Position numbers and translations under genes: made by a program. Source: JBDRNO01 sp043811005 (lineage in GTDB: Bacteria; Bacteroidota; Bacteroidia; NORP154). Taken from it: 64,000 bases of DNA. The notes under the pieces were generated by a model that saw only the letters and a program-made list of their open reading frames with translations, was not told the DNA's origin and ran no database searches. The stretch's first letter is position 1. The number at the start of each line of letters is the position of its first letter. Positions 44,485 through 53,321 of the stretch are shown in pieces. The DNA is taken from positions 1-64,000 of the forward strand of contig JBDRNO010000212.1 in assembly GCA_043811005.1 (NCBI GenBank), read 5' to 3'.

Positions 44485-45288
44485 TTAAGTTGCTTTTACT
44501 TTACGCACTAACTTTGAACATAATTCAGGCAGGAATCTTTTTATATGGATAAGCATTATTTCCTTACCTCCTATTAAAACTTCCTGTTTATTTTTCCTGA
44601 TTGCTTTTATTATCTTTTTTGCGCATTGACCGGCTGGTATTCCATCTGCCTGTCCGGCATCCATCTTATTATACTTCTCCCCATCTTTGGTAAGTGCATT
44701 TAAGGATATATTGGTACTTACCCTGCCCGGGCAAACAATGGTTACTTTTATATTGTCATCAAAAAGCTCGGCTCTCAACGATTCAAAGAAACCATGCAAT
44801 GCATGTTTGGAAGCAGAATAAGCCGAGCGCAAAGGAAACCCGAATTTCCCTACCATACTGCTGATTACTACAATATGACCCGATTTATTAGCAAGCATAT
44901 AATGTAAAACACTTTTAGTCAATGCGACTGTACCGAAAAAATTAACCTCCATAATTTTTCTATCTACTGCCAGTGAGGTTTCTCTGACAAGTGACCGTTG
45001 ACTTATGCCTGCGTTATTTATCAAAATATCAATTTTACCAAACCGTTTAATTACTTGTTCTGTCTCGTATTCAATATTATTTGTATCAGAAAGATCAAGA
45101 GGTAAGATCATTATATTTTCATCCTTGCCTATGCGTTGCATATTCAGGCAATTATCTTTCACAACTATCAGTTCCTCTTCCCTTAGGTCTGAGAGAACCA
45201 ACTTTGCACCTTCCCCGGCAAAAGCATAAGACAGCTCTTTACCAATTCCTGAAGAAGCGCCTGTTATAAGAACAACTTTGTCTTTCAA
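44485..45288 (-). CDS. Short-chain dehydrogenase/reductase
   Basis: This is a 267-residue classical SDR. The dinucleotide-binding motif TGASSGIG is at residues 9-16, NNAG at 91-94, the catalytic Ser at about 143-144, and YSASK (Tyr157, Lys161) completes the active site. It starts with TTG at 45288, directly before the KDKVVLITGAS strand, which is the expected start for the family. Similar proteins act on lipid or steroid ketones, but the substrate cannot be read from sequence. It stands alone and convergent with the SprF gene. Confidence 0.92.
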   Translation of the reverse strand: MKDKVVLITGASSGIGKELSYAFAGEGAKLVLSDLREEELIVVKDNCLNMQRIGKDENIMILPLDLSDTNNIEYETEQVIKRFGKIDILINNAGISQRSLVRETSLAVDRKIMEVNFFGTVALTKSVLHYMLANKSGHIVVISSMVGKFGFPLRSAYSASKHALHGFFESLRAELFDDNIKVTIVCPGRVSTNISLNALTKDGEKYNKMDAGQADGIPAGQCAKKIIKAIRKNKQEVLIGGKEIMLIHIKRFLPELCSKLVRKVKAT

Positions 45289-45712
45289 AATTGAGATTGG
45301 GGTTTTTTATGTTTGCTGGTTAATCCTGTTCTTTATCATGTTATTACCCTATAACATTTTGTTGTTTCGACAAATTTTTACTCAAACCTGATGCAGGTGG
45401 TCACCTGTTATGATGATAACTTGCAACAGTAGATTTTTGGTTGCAGCCTTGTGCTACGTTATGAATTATCGCATTCTCTTTACCTTTGGCTTGCTCCACA
45501 AAAATAATAATTACTTGAATATCCTAATAGGATTATATTTAGAATCTCTCAATAATTAAAAAACATATCAACTTTACTAAGTTTTTGAATTTTGATATAG
45601 TAAAGAATTGTAATTTTACACAATATATAAATTCCCGGTTTCTCACAAATAATAATTTTTTAAATTTAGTATTATAATAATTAACATAATGTAAATTAAA
45701 ATCTTATAAAAA
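45289..45712. other. Divergent SDR/saccharopine dehydrogenase intergenic region
   Basis: No gene is supported here. The stretch is AT-rich; near 45570-45605 there is an inverted pair ATATCAACTTTACTA and TAGTAAAG. No member of the modular repeat family is present. Confidence 0.4.
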
Positions 45713-47029
45713 ATGAAAAAAGTAGCAATATTAGGTGCAGGTTATGTTATTAAGCCAATGGTTGATTATTTTATTGATAAATGCAAATATCAAGTTACCA
45801 TGGCAACAAGAACTGTTTCGAAAGCAGAAAAAGTAATTGCAGGGAGGTCTTTGGGAACAGCAATAACATGGACAACAGATAAACTTGATGATTTGGATAA
45901 AATAGTTCAGGAAGCAGATATAGTTATTGTAATGATACCTCGCTCGGGGCATCCGGTAGTTGCAGAATCGTGTATAAAACATCACACACCCATGATAACT
46001 ACTGACTTTATGCATCCGGGAATTTTAGTTTTTGACGCTGAAGCAAAAAAACAAGATGTCCTTATTCTAACAGAACTAGGTGAAGATCCAGGTCTTGATA
46101 ATATGGGTTTAAAACAAATGATAGATGAAATTAAAGCAGAAGGAGGTAAAATTATTAAAATAACTTCATACGGATCAGGTCTGCCATCATTTGAGCATAA
46201 TCGTAATCCTTTTGGATATATATTTTCGTGGGATCCAAAAGGTCTCATGAGATCAGCAGTATCACCGGCTGCTTACCAGGTAAATGGTAAAAAAATTGAG
46301 GTTTCAGCTAAATTCGAGCATCTTAAACTGGTTGATGTTCACGGAATTGGAACTTTTGAAGTATATCCAAGTAATGACAGTACCAGGTATATATCTCATT
46401 TTGGATTAGACAAAAATATCACTATCTTCAAAGGATTATTAAGATTTTTAGGTTGGTGTAATACAATAACAAGCTTCTTAAAGATAAAATTAATTGAGAA
46501 CACTATTGAAACAAATTGGGAGAATACAACCTATGCTCAGTTTATGGCTCGCCTTGCCGGTGTAGAAGCCACAAAAAACGTCAAAGCAGATGTTGCCAAT
46601 TTTCTAAATATTGACGTTAATGATGATATTATCAAACGAATGGGCTGGCTTGGATTATTTGACGATGTTCAGATTTCTACTACAAAAGGCACTAATTCGG
46701 ATGTCCTTGTTGATCTGATGTTAGAAAAAATGTCGTATGCTCCGCATGAAAAGGATATGATAATCGTTCATAACGAAATTACCGTTGAGTTCCCAGGCAG
46801 AAAAGAAAAAAGAATAGCCAGCATGTTAGTTGAAGGTACTCCCGGAGGAGACTCTGCTATGGCAGGGGCTGTTTCTTTGCCACCGGCTATCGCAGCGAGA
46901 CTTATTCTGGAGGGTGAAATTACAGGAAAAGGTGTCCATATGCCATCAACACCTGAAATGTATGAACCTATACTAAAAGAAATGAGCACTTATGGCTTTT
47001 CATTTAAGAAGGAGACAGTTCAGTTATAA
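45713..47029 (+). CDS. Saccharopine dehydrogenase family protein
   Basis: This is a 438-residue protein with an N-terminal Rossmann fold (KKVAILGAGYVIKPMVDYF, GxGxV motif at 8-12). It has the saccharopine-dehydrogenase C-terminal catalytic domain (ELGEDPGLDNMGLKQMIDE, SYGSGLPSFEHNRNPFGY). The pattern fits the glutamate-forming LYS9 type, which acts on saccharopine in lysine breakdown. The usual partner, lysine-ketoglutarate reductase, is not in the window, so another amino-acid or polyamine substrate is possible. Length is normal and the ATG at 45713 is clear. Confidence 0.88.
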   Translation: MKKVAILGAGYVIKPMVDYFIDKCKYQVTMATRTVSKAEKVIAGRSLGTAITWTTDKLDDLDKIVQEADIVIVMIPRSGHPVVAESCIKHHTPMITTDFMHPGILVFDAEAKKQDVLILTELGEDPGLDNMGLKQMIDEIKAEGGKIIKITSYGSGLPSFEHNRNPFGYIFSWDPKGLMRSAVSPAAYQVNGKKIEVSAKFEHLKLVDVHGIGTFEVYPSNDSTRYISHFGLDKNITIFKGLLRFLGWCNTITSFLKIKLIENTIETNWENTTYAQFMARLAGVEATKNVKADVANFLNIDVNDDIIKRMGWLGLFDDVQISTTKGTNSDVLVDLMLEKMSYAPHEKDMIIVHNEITVEFPGRKEKRIASMLVEGTPGGDSAMAGAVSLPPAIAARLILEGEITGKGVHMPSTPEMYEPILKEMSTYGFSFKKETVQL

Positions 47030-47050
47030 GAAGTTTTCTGATTATTTTAT

Positions 47051-47248
47051 TGTATCGGAATTTCCCACCAAAGGTGGATCAGCCCTCTGGCTGACAATAT
47101 TTTATCCTCTCGCAAAGCCCGCAAAGGGCGCAAAGCTTTATTTTAATAAATTATTGCGAACTTTGCGTGCTTGGCGAGCTTTGCGGGAAAAAAATGCATA
47201 TTGGATTGTTTTGGTATTTTTAATTGATCTATAAAGCATTGTTCTTAT
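47051..47248. repeat. Modular intergenic repeat, copy 10 (CGCAAAG interior)
   Basis: It starts with TGTATCGGAATTTCCC and ends with TTTTTAATTGATCTATAAAG followed by CATTGTTCTT. The interior contains CGCAAAGCCCGCAAAGGGCG and, inverted, CTTTGCGTGCTTGGCGAGC; the copy at 50040-50200 has the same interior. An 80-codon reading frame across it is a by-product. Confidence 0.7.
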
Positions 47249-47259
47249 AAACCATAAAG

Positions 47260-48342
47260 TCAGGGCATCCTATATACCAACGAATTTATGTTCATCCCTG
47301 CCCCTACTGAGGCAAATACAATAACATTTCCTTGCCTTAGCTCATGGTTATTAAGTTTCCCTTTAAGTAAGAGATCCAGCAAAGTAGGTAAGGTTGCCAC
47401 TGAGCTGTTTCCAAGCCATGAAATGGTCATAGGCATAATATAATTTGGCAATTCCTTCTTCCCATATAGCTCGAACAAACGCTTCAATATTTCTTCATCC
47501 ATTTTTGCATTTGCCTGGTGTATCAAAACCTTCATAACATCATTAATGTATAATCCTGCTTTTGTTATACAATCCTTAACTACCTGGGGCACGTTTTTTA
47601 GAGCATACTCATATAATTTACGGCCGTTCATCTTAAGAAATAATTCACCGTTTTCCAGATAAGAATAAAATGATTTATCCATCTTAAGCAGATATGCATT
47701 TTCAAGAGTATCTGATCTGGTCTTGTGAGACAATATACCTATTGGTTTATTACTTTCTTTTGCCTCAACTAATGTAGCACCTGCACCATCAGCATAAATC
47801 ATGCTGTCCCGATCATGGGGGTCTGAGATCCTTGAAAGAGTCTCTGCACCAATAACAAGAACTCTCTTTGCATCACCTGATTTAATATAATAATCCGCCT
47901 GGATCATCCCTTGAAGCCAGCCAGGGCAACCAAAAGGCAAGTCATAGGGTATTGTATCAGGATTTTCTATCCCTAATTTATATTTAACCCTTGATGCAAT
48001 GCTTGGAACAAAATCAGACCTTTTATTCTCTGCACTTATATCACCGAAGTTGTGTGCAACAATTATGTAATCAAGACATTCCTTATCAATCATTGATGAT
48101 TCGAGTGCATCCCTTGCAGCATAATAGGCAATATCAGAAGTAACAAGATCGTCTGTAACATACCTTCTTTCTGTAATCTTTGTTATCTGTTCAAACTTAT
48201 CTATGATCTCCTGATTTGGCTTGTCGAATTTTTTCCCTCCAGTTTCGTAAAACTCATTTTTTAGAAAATCCTTGTTGGAAATTTTTTTTGTTGGAATGTA
48301 ACTCCCTGTTCCCACAATAGTAGAATAAAAATTATTATTCAT
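47260..48342 (-). CDS. 3-oxoacyl-ACP synthase III (KASIII) family protein
   Basis: This is a condensing enzyme of about 360 residues. I start at the ATG at 48342 (MNNNFYSTIVGTGSYIP); the ATG at 48372 adds ten residues. The catalytic Cys is in DLPFGCPGWLQGM (Cys139 from this start), the His in VLIHQANAKMDE and the Asn in WLGNSSVATLP, so the Cys-His-Asn triad is intact. KASIII enzymes join acyl-CoA to malonyl-ACP to start fatty acids or make related lipids. This longer relative of FabH may have a special product. It follows the SiaC homologue closely on the same strand, so the two are probably co-transcribed. Confidence 0.9.
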   Translation of the reverse strand: MNNNFYSTIVGTGSYIPTKKISNKDFLKNEFYETGGKKFDKPNQEIIDKFEQITKITERRYVTDDLVTSDIAYYAARDALESSMIDKECLDYIIVAHNFGDISAENKRSDFVPSIASRVKYKLGIENPDTIPYDLPFGCPGWLQGMIQADYYIKSGDAKRVLVIGAETLSRISDPHDRDSMIYADGAGATLVEAKESNKPIGILSHKTRSDTLENAYLLKMDKSFYSYLENGELFLKMNGRKLYEYALKNVPQVVKDCITKAGLYINDVMKVLIHQANAKMDEEILKRLFELYGKKELPNYIMPMTISWLGNSSVATLPTLLDLLLKGKLNNHELRQGNVIVFASVGAGMNINSLVYRMP

Positions 48343-48377
48343 AAAATCAAAGATTAAAACATTTCTATTCAAAGATT

Positions 48378-48773
48378 TTATCCAATTTCTATTTTTACTT
48401 TTTTCATTTCGAAAGGCACATCGATCATCAGCTCATAATCTCCTCCTGCTTCTAACATGTCTTCATCATCTTCATCATAATACCAATTGATGACTATTTT
48501 GGTAGTGTTGCTTTCATGATGAATAGATTCTAACTTTCTAAATATATCGAGGATACACTTGGATGAAGCTGTATTAAAATATTCCAGGTGAATATTTACA
48601 TTTGTCATAGGCGGGGCTACTGCTGAATATTTATCCAGCCAAGATAGAAGCGGGTCATATAAACCAAGCGAGTTTTCAGGGATTGACTTTCCTTTAATTT
48701 CAATCAATCCTTTTTCAGCATCAAAATTAATAGTTGGTGTTTTATCTGTACCTTCAATATCTATAGATTCCAT
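48378..48773 (-). CDS. SiaC family regulatory phosphoprotein (DUF1987)
   Basis: This 131-residue protein matches the DUF1987/SiaC family: EGTDKTPTINFDAEKGLIEI, IPENSLGLYDPLLSWLDKY, EYFNTASSKCILDIFRKL. In Pseudomonas SiaC the phosphorylated residue is Thr68; here Thr68 sits in FNTASSK. In that system a SpoIIE-type phosphatase (SiaA) and a kinase (SiaB) set the phosphorylation state and so control a diguanylate cyclase. A SpoIIE phosphatase lies nearby at 51289, but no kinase or cyclase is visible. The link to the adjacent KASIII gene is unexplained. Confidence 0.88.
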   Translation of the reverse strand: MESIDIEGTDKTPTINFDAEKGLIEIKGKSIPENSLGLYDPLLSWLDKYSAVAPPMTNVNIHLEYFNTASSKCILDIFRKLESIHHESNTTKIVINWYYDEDDEDMLEAGGDYELMIDVPFEMKKVKIEIG

Positions 48774-49194
48774 ATCTTTTGTTTTTATTTTTGATTATCA
48801 CTATTCAATAATTAACATTAAAGAATTCAAAAGTGAACAAAAATACTAAGAAAACCAGATATAAAAAAAGGTTTGATAATTTATATATATTAAATTTGAA
48901 TCAATTTTCTATATTTGGTCTGCAATATTACAATATTTCGTTAATAAATTGTATGTAAACCCAAAATATTGAAATGGAGCCCTTCGTCCCTCAGGATAAA
49001 CTCCGCGGAATTCACACCTGCGTGCCGAAACGCACTATGGCGTGCAGGCACGAGGGCTTTTGTGCGGCATGCCTAAAGGTATGGGTGAATTCAGATACAA
49101 TAAATTATTAGTTACTAACATTTTTTTCAAGCTGAATAGTTACAATAATATTATATATTTGTACGTTTTTTTGTAAGGCATATAAAATGCTATT
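48774..49194. other. Gap between the SiaC gene and tRNA-Lys with a GC-rich repeat
   Basis: A GC-rich patch at about 48975-49090 has imperfect inverted arms (GAATTCACACC at the left and GGTATGGGTGAATTC at the right, with inner CGTGCC and GGCACG). It resembles other GC-rich palindromic repeats here. A TATATTTG at 49154-49161 matches the -7 consensus and could serve tRNA-Lys. Confidence 0.45.
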
Positions 49195-49267
49195 GACATC
49201 GTAGCTCAGTTGGTAGAGCATCGGCCTTTTAAGTCGGGGGTCCTGGGTTCGAGCCCCAGCGGTGTCA
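49195..49267 (+). tRNA. tRNA-Lys (anticodon UUU)
   Basis: A complete cloverleaf is seen: acceptor arm GACATCG with CGGTGTC, D arm GCTC/GAGC, anticodon stem TCGGC/GTCGG with loop CTTTTAA (anticodon TTT, 49228-49230), and T arm CTGGG/CCCAG with loop TTCGAGC. The discriminator is A267 and CCA is not encoded. It stands alone. Confidence 0.97.
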
Positions 49268-49298
49268 CTAATTAGAGTCTGTACATAAAGTATAATTT

Positions 49299-49396
49299 AT
49301 ATTCCATTTCTAATTGCGGATTTTTTAATGCGCATTCCTGCCTGTCGGCATTTAGGAATTTTCAAATACTAAAATCCGCAATTAGAAATGGAATAT
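49299..49396. repeat. 26-bp perfect inverted repeat next to tRNA-Lys
   Basis: The arms 49299-49324 and 49371-49396 are exact reverse complements of 26 bases (starting ATATTCCATTTCTAATTG). The 46-bp loop contains GCGCATTCCTGCCTGTCGGC. It begins about 30 bp after the tRNA and could be a terminator or a mobile palindromic element. Confidence 0.75.
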
Positions 49397-49506
49397 CCGC
49401 AATTTTTAACATGCACGACTTTATAGTCAGATATAAATTAGTTTTGGACTAATTATTGATAAGTCAATAAATATAAATCTTTTTTCTTCTTTTTACGTAT
49501 AAATTG

Positions 49507-50037
49507 ATGAGAATTGCAGCTACAATAGGAATGAGTGTTCTAATGATGATATTTTCAAGCTTTAGCAATATTAAGTTTGATGATGTCAACACTAATGCTA
49601 AAGTTAAGGTTATGTTCATTTATAACTTTACAAAATATATTGAATGGCCGGCAGAATATAAAAAGGGGGATTTTGTAATAGGCATGCTGGGTACATCATC
49701 CCTGTATCCCGAATTACAAAAAATGAAATTAAATAAAAAAAGAGGGAATCAATCATTTGAGATCATTAAATATTCATCTGTTGATGCCATTGAAAAATGT
49801 CATATATTATTTATTGCTAAGGAAAGCAGTGATCTTTTAAATTCATCAGCAAATATATTAAATGGGAAATGCACTTTGATAGTAACTGAAAAACCCGGAT
49901 TAATTGACAAAGGAACAGCAATAAATTTTGTGATTACAAATAATAAACAGGGGTTTGAATTGAACAGGGATATCGTTAAAGATCACGGTTTGAGTTTAAG
50001 CGCCAGTTTAGTAGCATTTGCAGTAAAAGTAATATAA
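49507..50037 (+). CDS. YfiR-family periplasmic protein (DUF4154)
   Basis: This is a 176-residue protein with a signal peptide (about 1-20) and the YfiR pattern VKVMFIYNFTKYIEWP, FVIGMLGTSSLYPELQ, CHILFIAKES, and the ending KDHGLSLSASLVAFAVKVI. In Pseudomonas YfiR is a periplasmic sensor that holds back the diguanylate cyclase YfiN. In Bacteroidota, members often sit next to sensor kinases or SpoIIE phosphatases, as here. A TTG at 49504 precedes the ATG at 49507. It begins a likely operon with the TPR and phosphatase genes, although a repeat lies between it and the next gene. Confidence 0.9.
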   Translation: MRIAATIGMSVLMMIFSSFSNIKFDDVNTNAKVKVMFIYNFTKYIEWPAEYKKGDFVIGMLGTSSLYPELQKMKLNKKRGNQSFEIIKYSSVDAIEKCHILFIAKESSDLLNSSANILNGKCTLIVTEKPGLIDKGTAINFVITNNKQGFELNRDIVKDHGLSLSASLVAFAVKVI

Positions 50038-50039
50038 TA

Positions 50040-50200
50040 AAGAACATAACTTTGTTAATTAATTAAAAAATACCTAAAATTAAATATACTATTTTTATCT
50101 CCCGCTAAGCTCGCAAAGAACGCCAAGGACGCTATGATTTTTAAAAAGTATTTCAGCGGGCTTTGCGTGCTTAGCGAGCTTTGCGGGAACAAAATATTAA
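50040..50200. repeat. Modular intergenic repeat, copy 11 (CGCAAAG interior)
   Basis: The left end AAGAACATAACTTTGTTAAT plus TAATTAAAAAAT is one of the best-preserved borders. The interior GCTCGCAAAGAACGCCAAGG and inverted GCTTTGCGTGCTTAGCGAGC match copy 10. The start of the next gene's longest reading frame lies inside it. Confidence 0.7.
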
Positions 50201-50223
50201 AATTCAGATACAATATATTAAGC

Positions 50224-51243
50224 ATGAAGGTCAAATTAAAAAACAGAAAAATCCCACAGGGTTTACTCTGTAATATTCAGGCAAAAGCCGGAATACTGGC
50301 AGCCCGGGATATTTCAGAAGGGAAATACATAAAATATTTCAGCCTGAAAGTTATCCCGCATATATACTTTACATGCGTGTTAGTAATGGTCTTCTCTCTA
50401 TTAGCCGGCATTGTTACGGCACAACCTGAAAAAATACGAGAGGCATTGGAATTCCTGCATGGTGGTGAATTTGACAAAGCCAAAGAAGCAATTGATATTG
50501 CTTCTGAAAATGAACAAACCGCCAATGAAGCAAAGACATGGTATTATAAAGGTTTTATATACAAGGAAATATATAACCAACTGGAATCTTCAAACCCAAC
50601 TGCTACTAATAGACCCAAGTCAGTTATGTTCTTCAAAAAAGCTATTTTGTTTGATAAAGATGGTAAATGGACCAAGGGAAGTAACGGATCAATCAAATTT
50701 TTAGCTACTACGTATTATAATGATGCTGTTAGAACACTTGATTATGATAACTATAAAATAGCCATAGCAAACTTTAATAAGTATAAAGAAACTATTGTGA
50801 TAGCCGAACCGGAAATAAATTTAGATGAAAAAAATATCGCTTTTTATAAAGCACTTGCTTCATTATACACCAATATCTACGAATCAGATAAAAAACAACA
50901 TGGAGATTTCTGGGTAAAGGCGAGAGATGCTTATGAAAAAGTGCTGGAGGTTGATCCAAATAACCTCAGTGCAAATTACAATACCGGGATTCTATATTAT
51001 AATAAAGCAGTAAATATTATTAACCAAACAGAATATGACATTGACCTTGTAGGTCTTAGTGATATACAGGATACGTGTGTTGTACTATTCAAACAATCTT
51101 TACCATATATGGAAACAGCTTACAAGTTACAGCCCGACAATAGAAACACACTGATAGGACTCTCAGGTATTTATTTTGGCCTGAATGAAGTTGAAAAAAG
51201 TGAAATAATAAAAAAGGAATTGGAATCCTTACAACAGAAATAA
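50224..51243 (+). CDS. TPR-containing periplasmic protein
   Basis: I place the start at the ATG at 50224 (MKVKLKNRKIPQG). An earlier in-frame ATG at 50134 would translate repeat sequence. A hydrophobic segment (HIYFTCVLVMVFSLLAGIV, then TAQ) is preceded by an unusually long, basic n-region of about 45 residues. The mature part is made of TPR-like helices (ALEFLHGGEFDKAKEAIDIA, KARDAYEKVLEVDPNNLSAN, METAYKLQPDNRNTLIGLSG). TPR proteins mediate protein contacts; no catalytic site is seen. It is located between the YfiR-type sensor and the SpoIIE phosphatase, so it may pass a signal between them. Confidence 0.82.
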   Translation: MKVKLKNRKIPQGLLCNIQAKAGILAARDISEGKYIKYFSLKVIPHIYFTCVLVMVFSLLAGIVTAQPEKIREALEFLHGGEFDKAKEAIDIASENEQTANEAKTWYYKGFIYKEIYNQLESSNPTATNRPKSVMFFKKAILFDKDGKWTKGSNGSIKFLATTYYNDAVRTLDYDNYKIAIANFNKYKETIVIAEPEINLDEKNIAFYKALASLYTNIYESDKKQHGDFWVKARDAYEKVLEVDPNNLSANYNTGILYYNKAVNIINQTEYDIDLVGLSDIQDTCVVLFKQSLPYMETAYKLQPDNRNTLIGLSGIYFGLNEVEKSEIIKKELESLQQK

Positions 51244-51288
51244 TCATCTTACTTTAATATCCCCTTTAATAACTCTCCGATTTAGATA

Positions 51289-53157
51289 ATGCATTTCAAA
51301 TTTACTATAGGAAAGAAAATAGGTGCAGGTTTTGGTGTTTTGCTTTTTTTTACCATAATCGTCTTTCTTTTGACTTATTTCACCTTAAAAGATAGCAGAA
51401 AGATCAATGAAGAGATCACCGATATTTACAACCCTTCTGTTGATGTTCTGGAGGACCTGAACCGGCTGGTTGATAATTCCAAATTGCTGATCACCAAGTG
51501 GGTGCTTGTTCAAAGCAGCGATGACGATCCTGATAAAGATAGATTGAGGGAATTGATAAATGCTGATTATCCTGCCATAAAAAAAGCAATTGAGAAATTA
51601 GCTGTCAATTGGAGCAAAAATGAGGAAAAACATATAGAAGAGATCTTTCAAAAGATTGAAAGCCTGTTTATTTTGCACGAGGATATTATGAGCCAGATGA
51701 ACACCTGGAAAAGCTATGAAGAAGCTTTGGTAGTTTTTTTTCTAAAACCTATGGTTGAGGGTGGAGAAGTTGAAATACAAACTGAAGATATCCAGAAAAA
51801 ATTAGCTAACATTATTGAATTACAATATTCAAAAACAAATAAAAGAAGCAAAGACATGAAAGCTTCTTTCGATGACCTGGAATTTGTCGTTAAATTTCTT
51901 GGTATAGGATTATTGGTTGGCGGAATTTTGATTGCCCTATTTACAGTTAGGACAATAGTTAAACCGGTACAACAACTAAAAACATTATTATTGCTGCTTG
52001 GAAGGGGTATTATTCCCAAAAAAAAGATGAAAGACAGGGATGATGAAATTGGGGAGATGTCAGCAGCATTAAACGACCTGGTTTCTGGATTTAAGCAAAC
52101 AACTAGGTTTGCCAATGAAGTTGGTTCAGGCAATTTTCAATCTGATTACCAACCTTTAAGTAGTGATGATACACTTGGGCACTCTTTACTTGCCATGCGC
52201 AAAGATCTATTTGAATTGACGAGTAATCTTGAACATAAAGTTAAGGAAAGGACTGAAGAAGTGGTGAGGCAAAAAGAAGAAATCGAGGTCAAGAATAATG
52301 AGATTACCGCAAGTATCAGGTATGCAAGGAGAATACAAGAGGCAATCTTACCGGATAAGAGTGTCGTGAATAAAGCATTAAGAGATTATTTCATCCTGTA
52401 CAAACCAAAGGATATTGTAAGCGGTGACTTCTACTGGATAGAACAAAAAGGTGAAAAAACATTATTTGCAGCAGTGGATTGCACAGGGCACGGTGTACCC
52501 GGAGCATTTATGAGTCTTATCGGAAATTCCCTTCTTAACCAGGCAGTGGATGAGCATGGAAAAACCGAACCCTCAGCAATACTTAACGAATTAAATAAAT
52601 TGGCTAGTGAAACCATTAGCCAAACATTTGAAGAATCTGTAGTTAAAGACGGGATGGATATAGCTTTTTGCAGTATTGATTTCGCCAGGAACGAATTACA
52701 ATACTCTGGGGCTTTTAATCCTTTGTATCTCGTAAGGAAAAAAAACGGGGAACATTTATCCGACATATCCCCTGAACTGCTGAAAAATGATACTACTGAG
52801 GTTAAACTCTCGGGTTTTGGATTTGACCTGATAGAAATTAAGGCAGATAAATTTCCAATAGGAGTGTTTATCGGGGAAGAAGTAAAAAAATTTACCAATC
52901 ACAAAATTAATTTAGAAAAAGGTGACACAATTTACGTTTTTTCAGACGGATACGTTGACCAATTCGGAGGAGTAAAAGGAAGGAAATACATGGCAACTCG
53001 CTTCCGGCAACTTCTACTGGAAATTCAACATCTATCTATGGAGAAACAGAGAGAACATCTTGATAAAACAATTGAACAATGGAGAATGCATCCTTATCGC
53101 CCCGGTGTTGAATATGAGCAAATAGATGATATTTTGGTGATAGGGGTGAGGGTTTAG
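51289..53157 (+). CDS. Membrane SpoIIE-type protein phosphatase with HAMP domain
   Basis: This is a 622-residue protein. TM1 (about 13-31) and TM2 (about 204-222) flank a helical periplasmic sensor of about 170 residues similar to four-helix-bundle chemoreceptor domains. After TM2 come a HAMP segment (IVKPVQQLKTL, DDEIGEMSAALNDLV) and a coiled coil (about 305-350). The PP2C/SpoIIE domain follows, with metal-binding residues in SGDFYWIE (about 378-385), DCTGHGVPGAFMS (about 397) and FSDGYVDQFGG (about 551). It should remove phosphate from Ser/Thr of an anti-sigma-antagonist or SiaC-like protein. The SiaC homologue at 48378 is a natural candidate substrate. Confidence 0.93.
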   Translation: MHFKFTIGKKIGAGFGVLLFFTIIVFLLTYFTLKDSRKINEEITDIYNPSVDVLEDLNRLVDNSKLLITKWVLVQSSDDDPDKDRLRELINADYPAIKKAIEKLAVNWSKNEEKHIEEIFQKIESLFILHEDIMSQMNTWKSYEEALVVFFLKPMVEGGEVEIQTEDIQKKLANIIELQYSKTNKRSKDMKASFDDLEFVVKFLGIGLLVGGILIALFTVRTIVKPVQQLKTLLLLLGRGIIPKKKMKDRDDEIGEMSAALNDLVSGFKQTTRFANEVGSGNFQSDYQPLSSDDTLGHSLLAMRKDLFELTSNLEHKVKERTEEVVRQKEEIEVKNNEITASIRYARRIQEAILPDKSVVNKALRDYFILYKPKDIVSGDFYWIEQKGEKTLFAAVDCTGHGVPGAFMSLIGNSLLNQAVDEHGKTEPSAILNELNKLASETISQTFEESVVKDGMDIAFCSIDFARNELQYSGAFNPLYLVRKKNGEHLSDISPELLKNDTTEVKLSGFGFDLIEIKADKFPIGVFIGEEVKKFTNHKINLEKGDTIYVFSDGYVDQFGGVKGRKYMATRFRQLLLEIQHLSMEKQREHLDKTIEQWRMHPYRPGVEYEQIDDILVIGVRV

Positions 53158-53321
53158 AGTTTAAAGATGAATTCCCCTGATATATAGCATTGTCCTCCTT
53201 CTGCTTGCCTCTAACTGCCTGCCTCAGTCCCCCATGACGGAAGGGGAATCTTCCTTTTTTTTCAGAATAAAACAAACTGCCCCTGATTTCAATATAAAGA
53301 GAAAAACCCCGGTATTAATCA

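Noticed and set aside
46992..47234. An 80-codon reading frame after the saccharopine dehydrogenase gene
   Set aside because: It overlaps the end of that gene and runs through the CGCAAAG-type repeat; no ribosome site or homology-like pattern is seen.
53168..53260. Bidirectional terminator between the phosphatase and SGNH genes
   Set aside because: Only 8-bp arms (ATTCCCCT and AGGGGAAT) separated by more than 60 bases are present; the T run after the right arm is suggestive but the stem is too weak to list.
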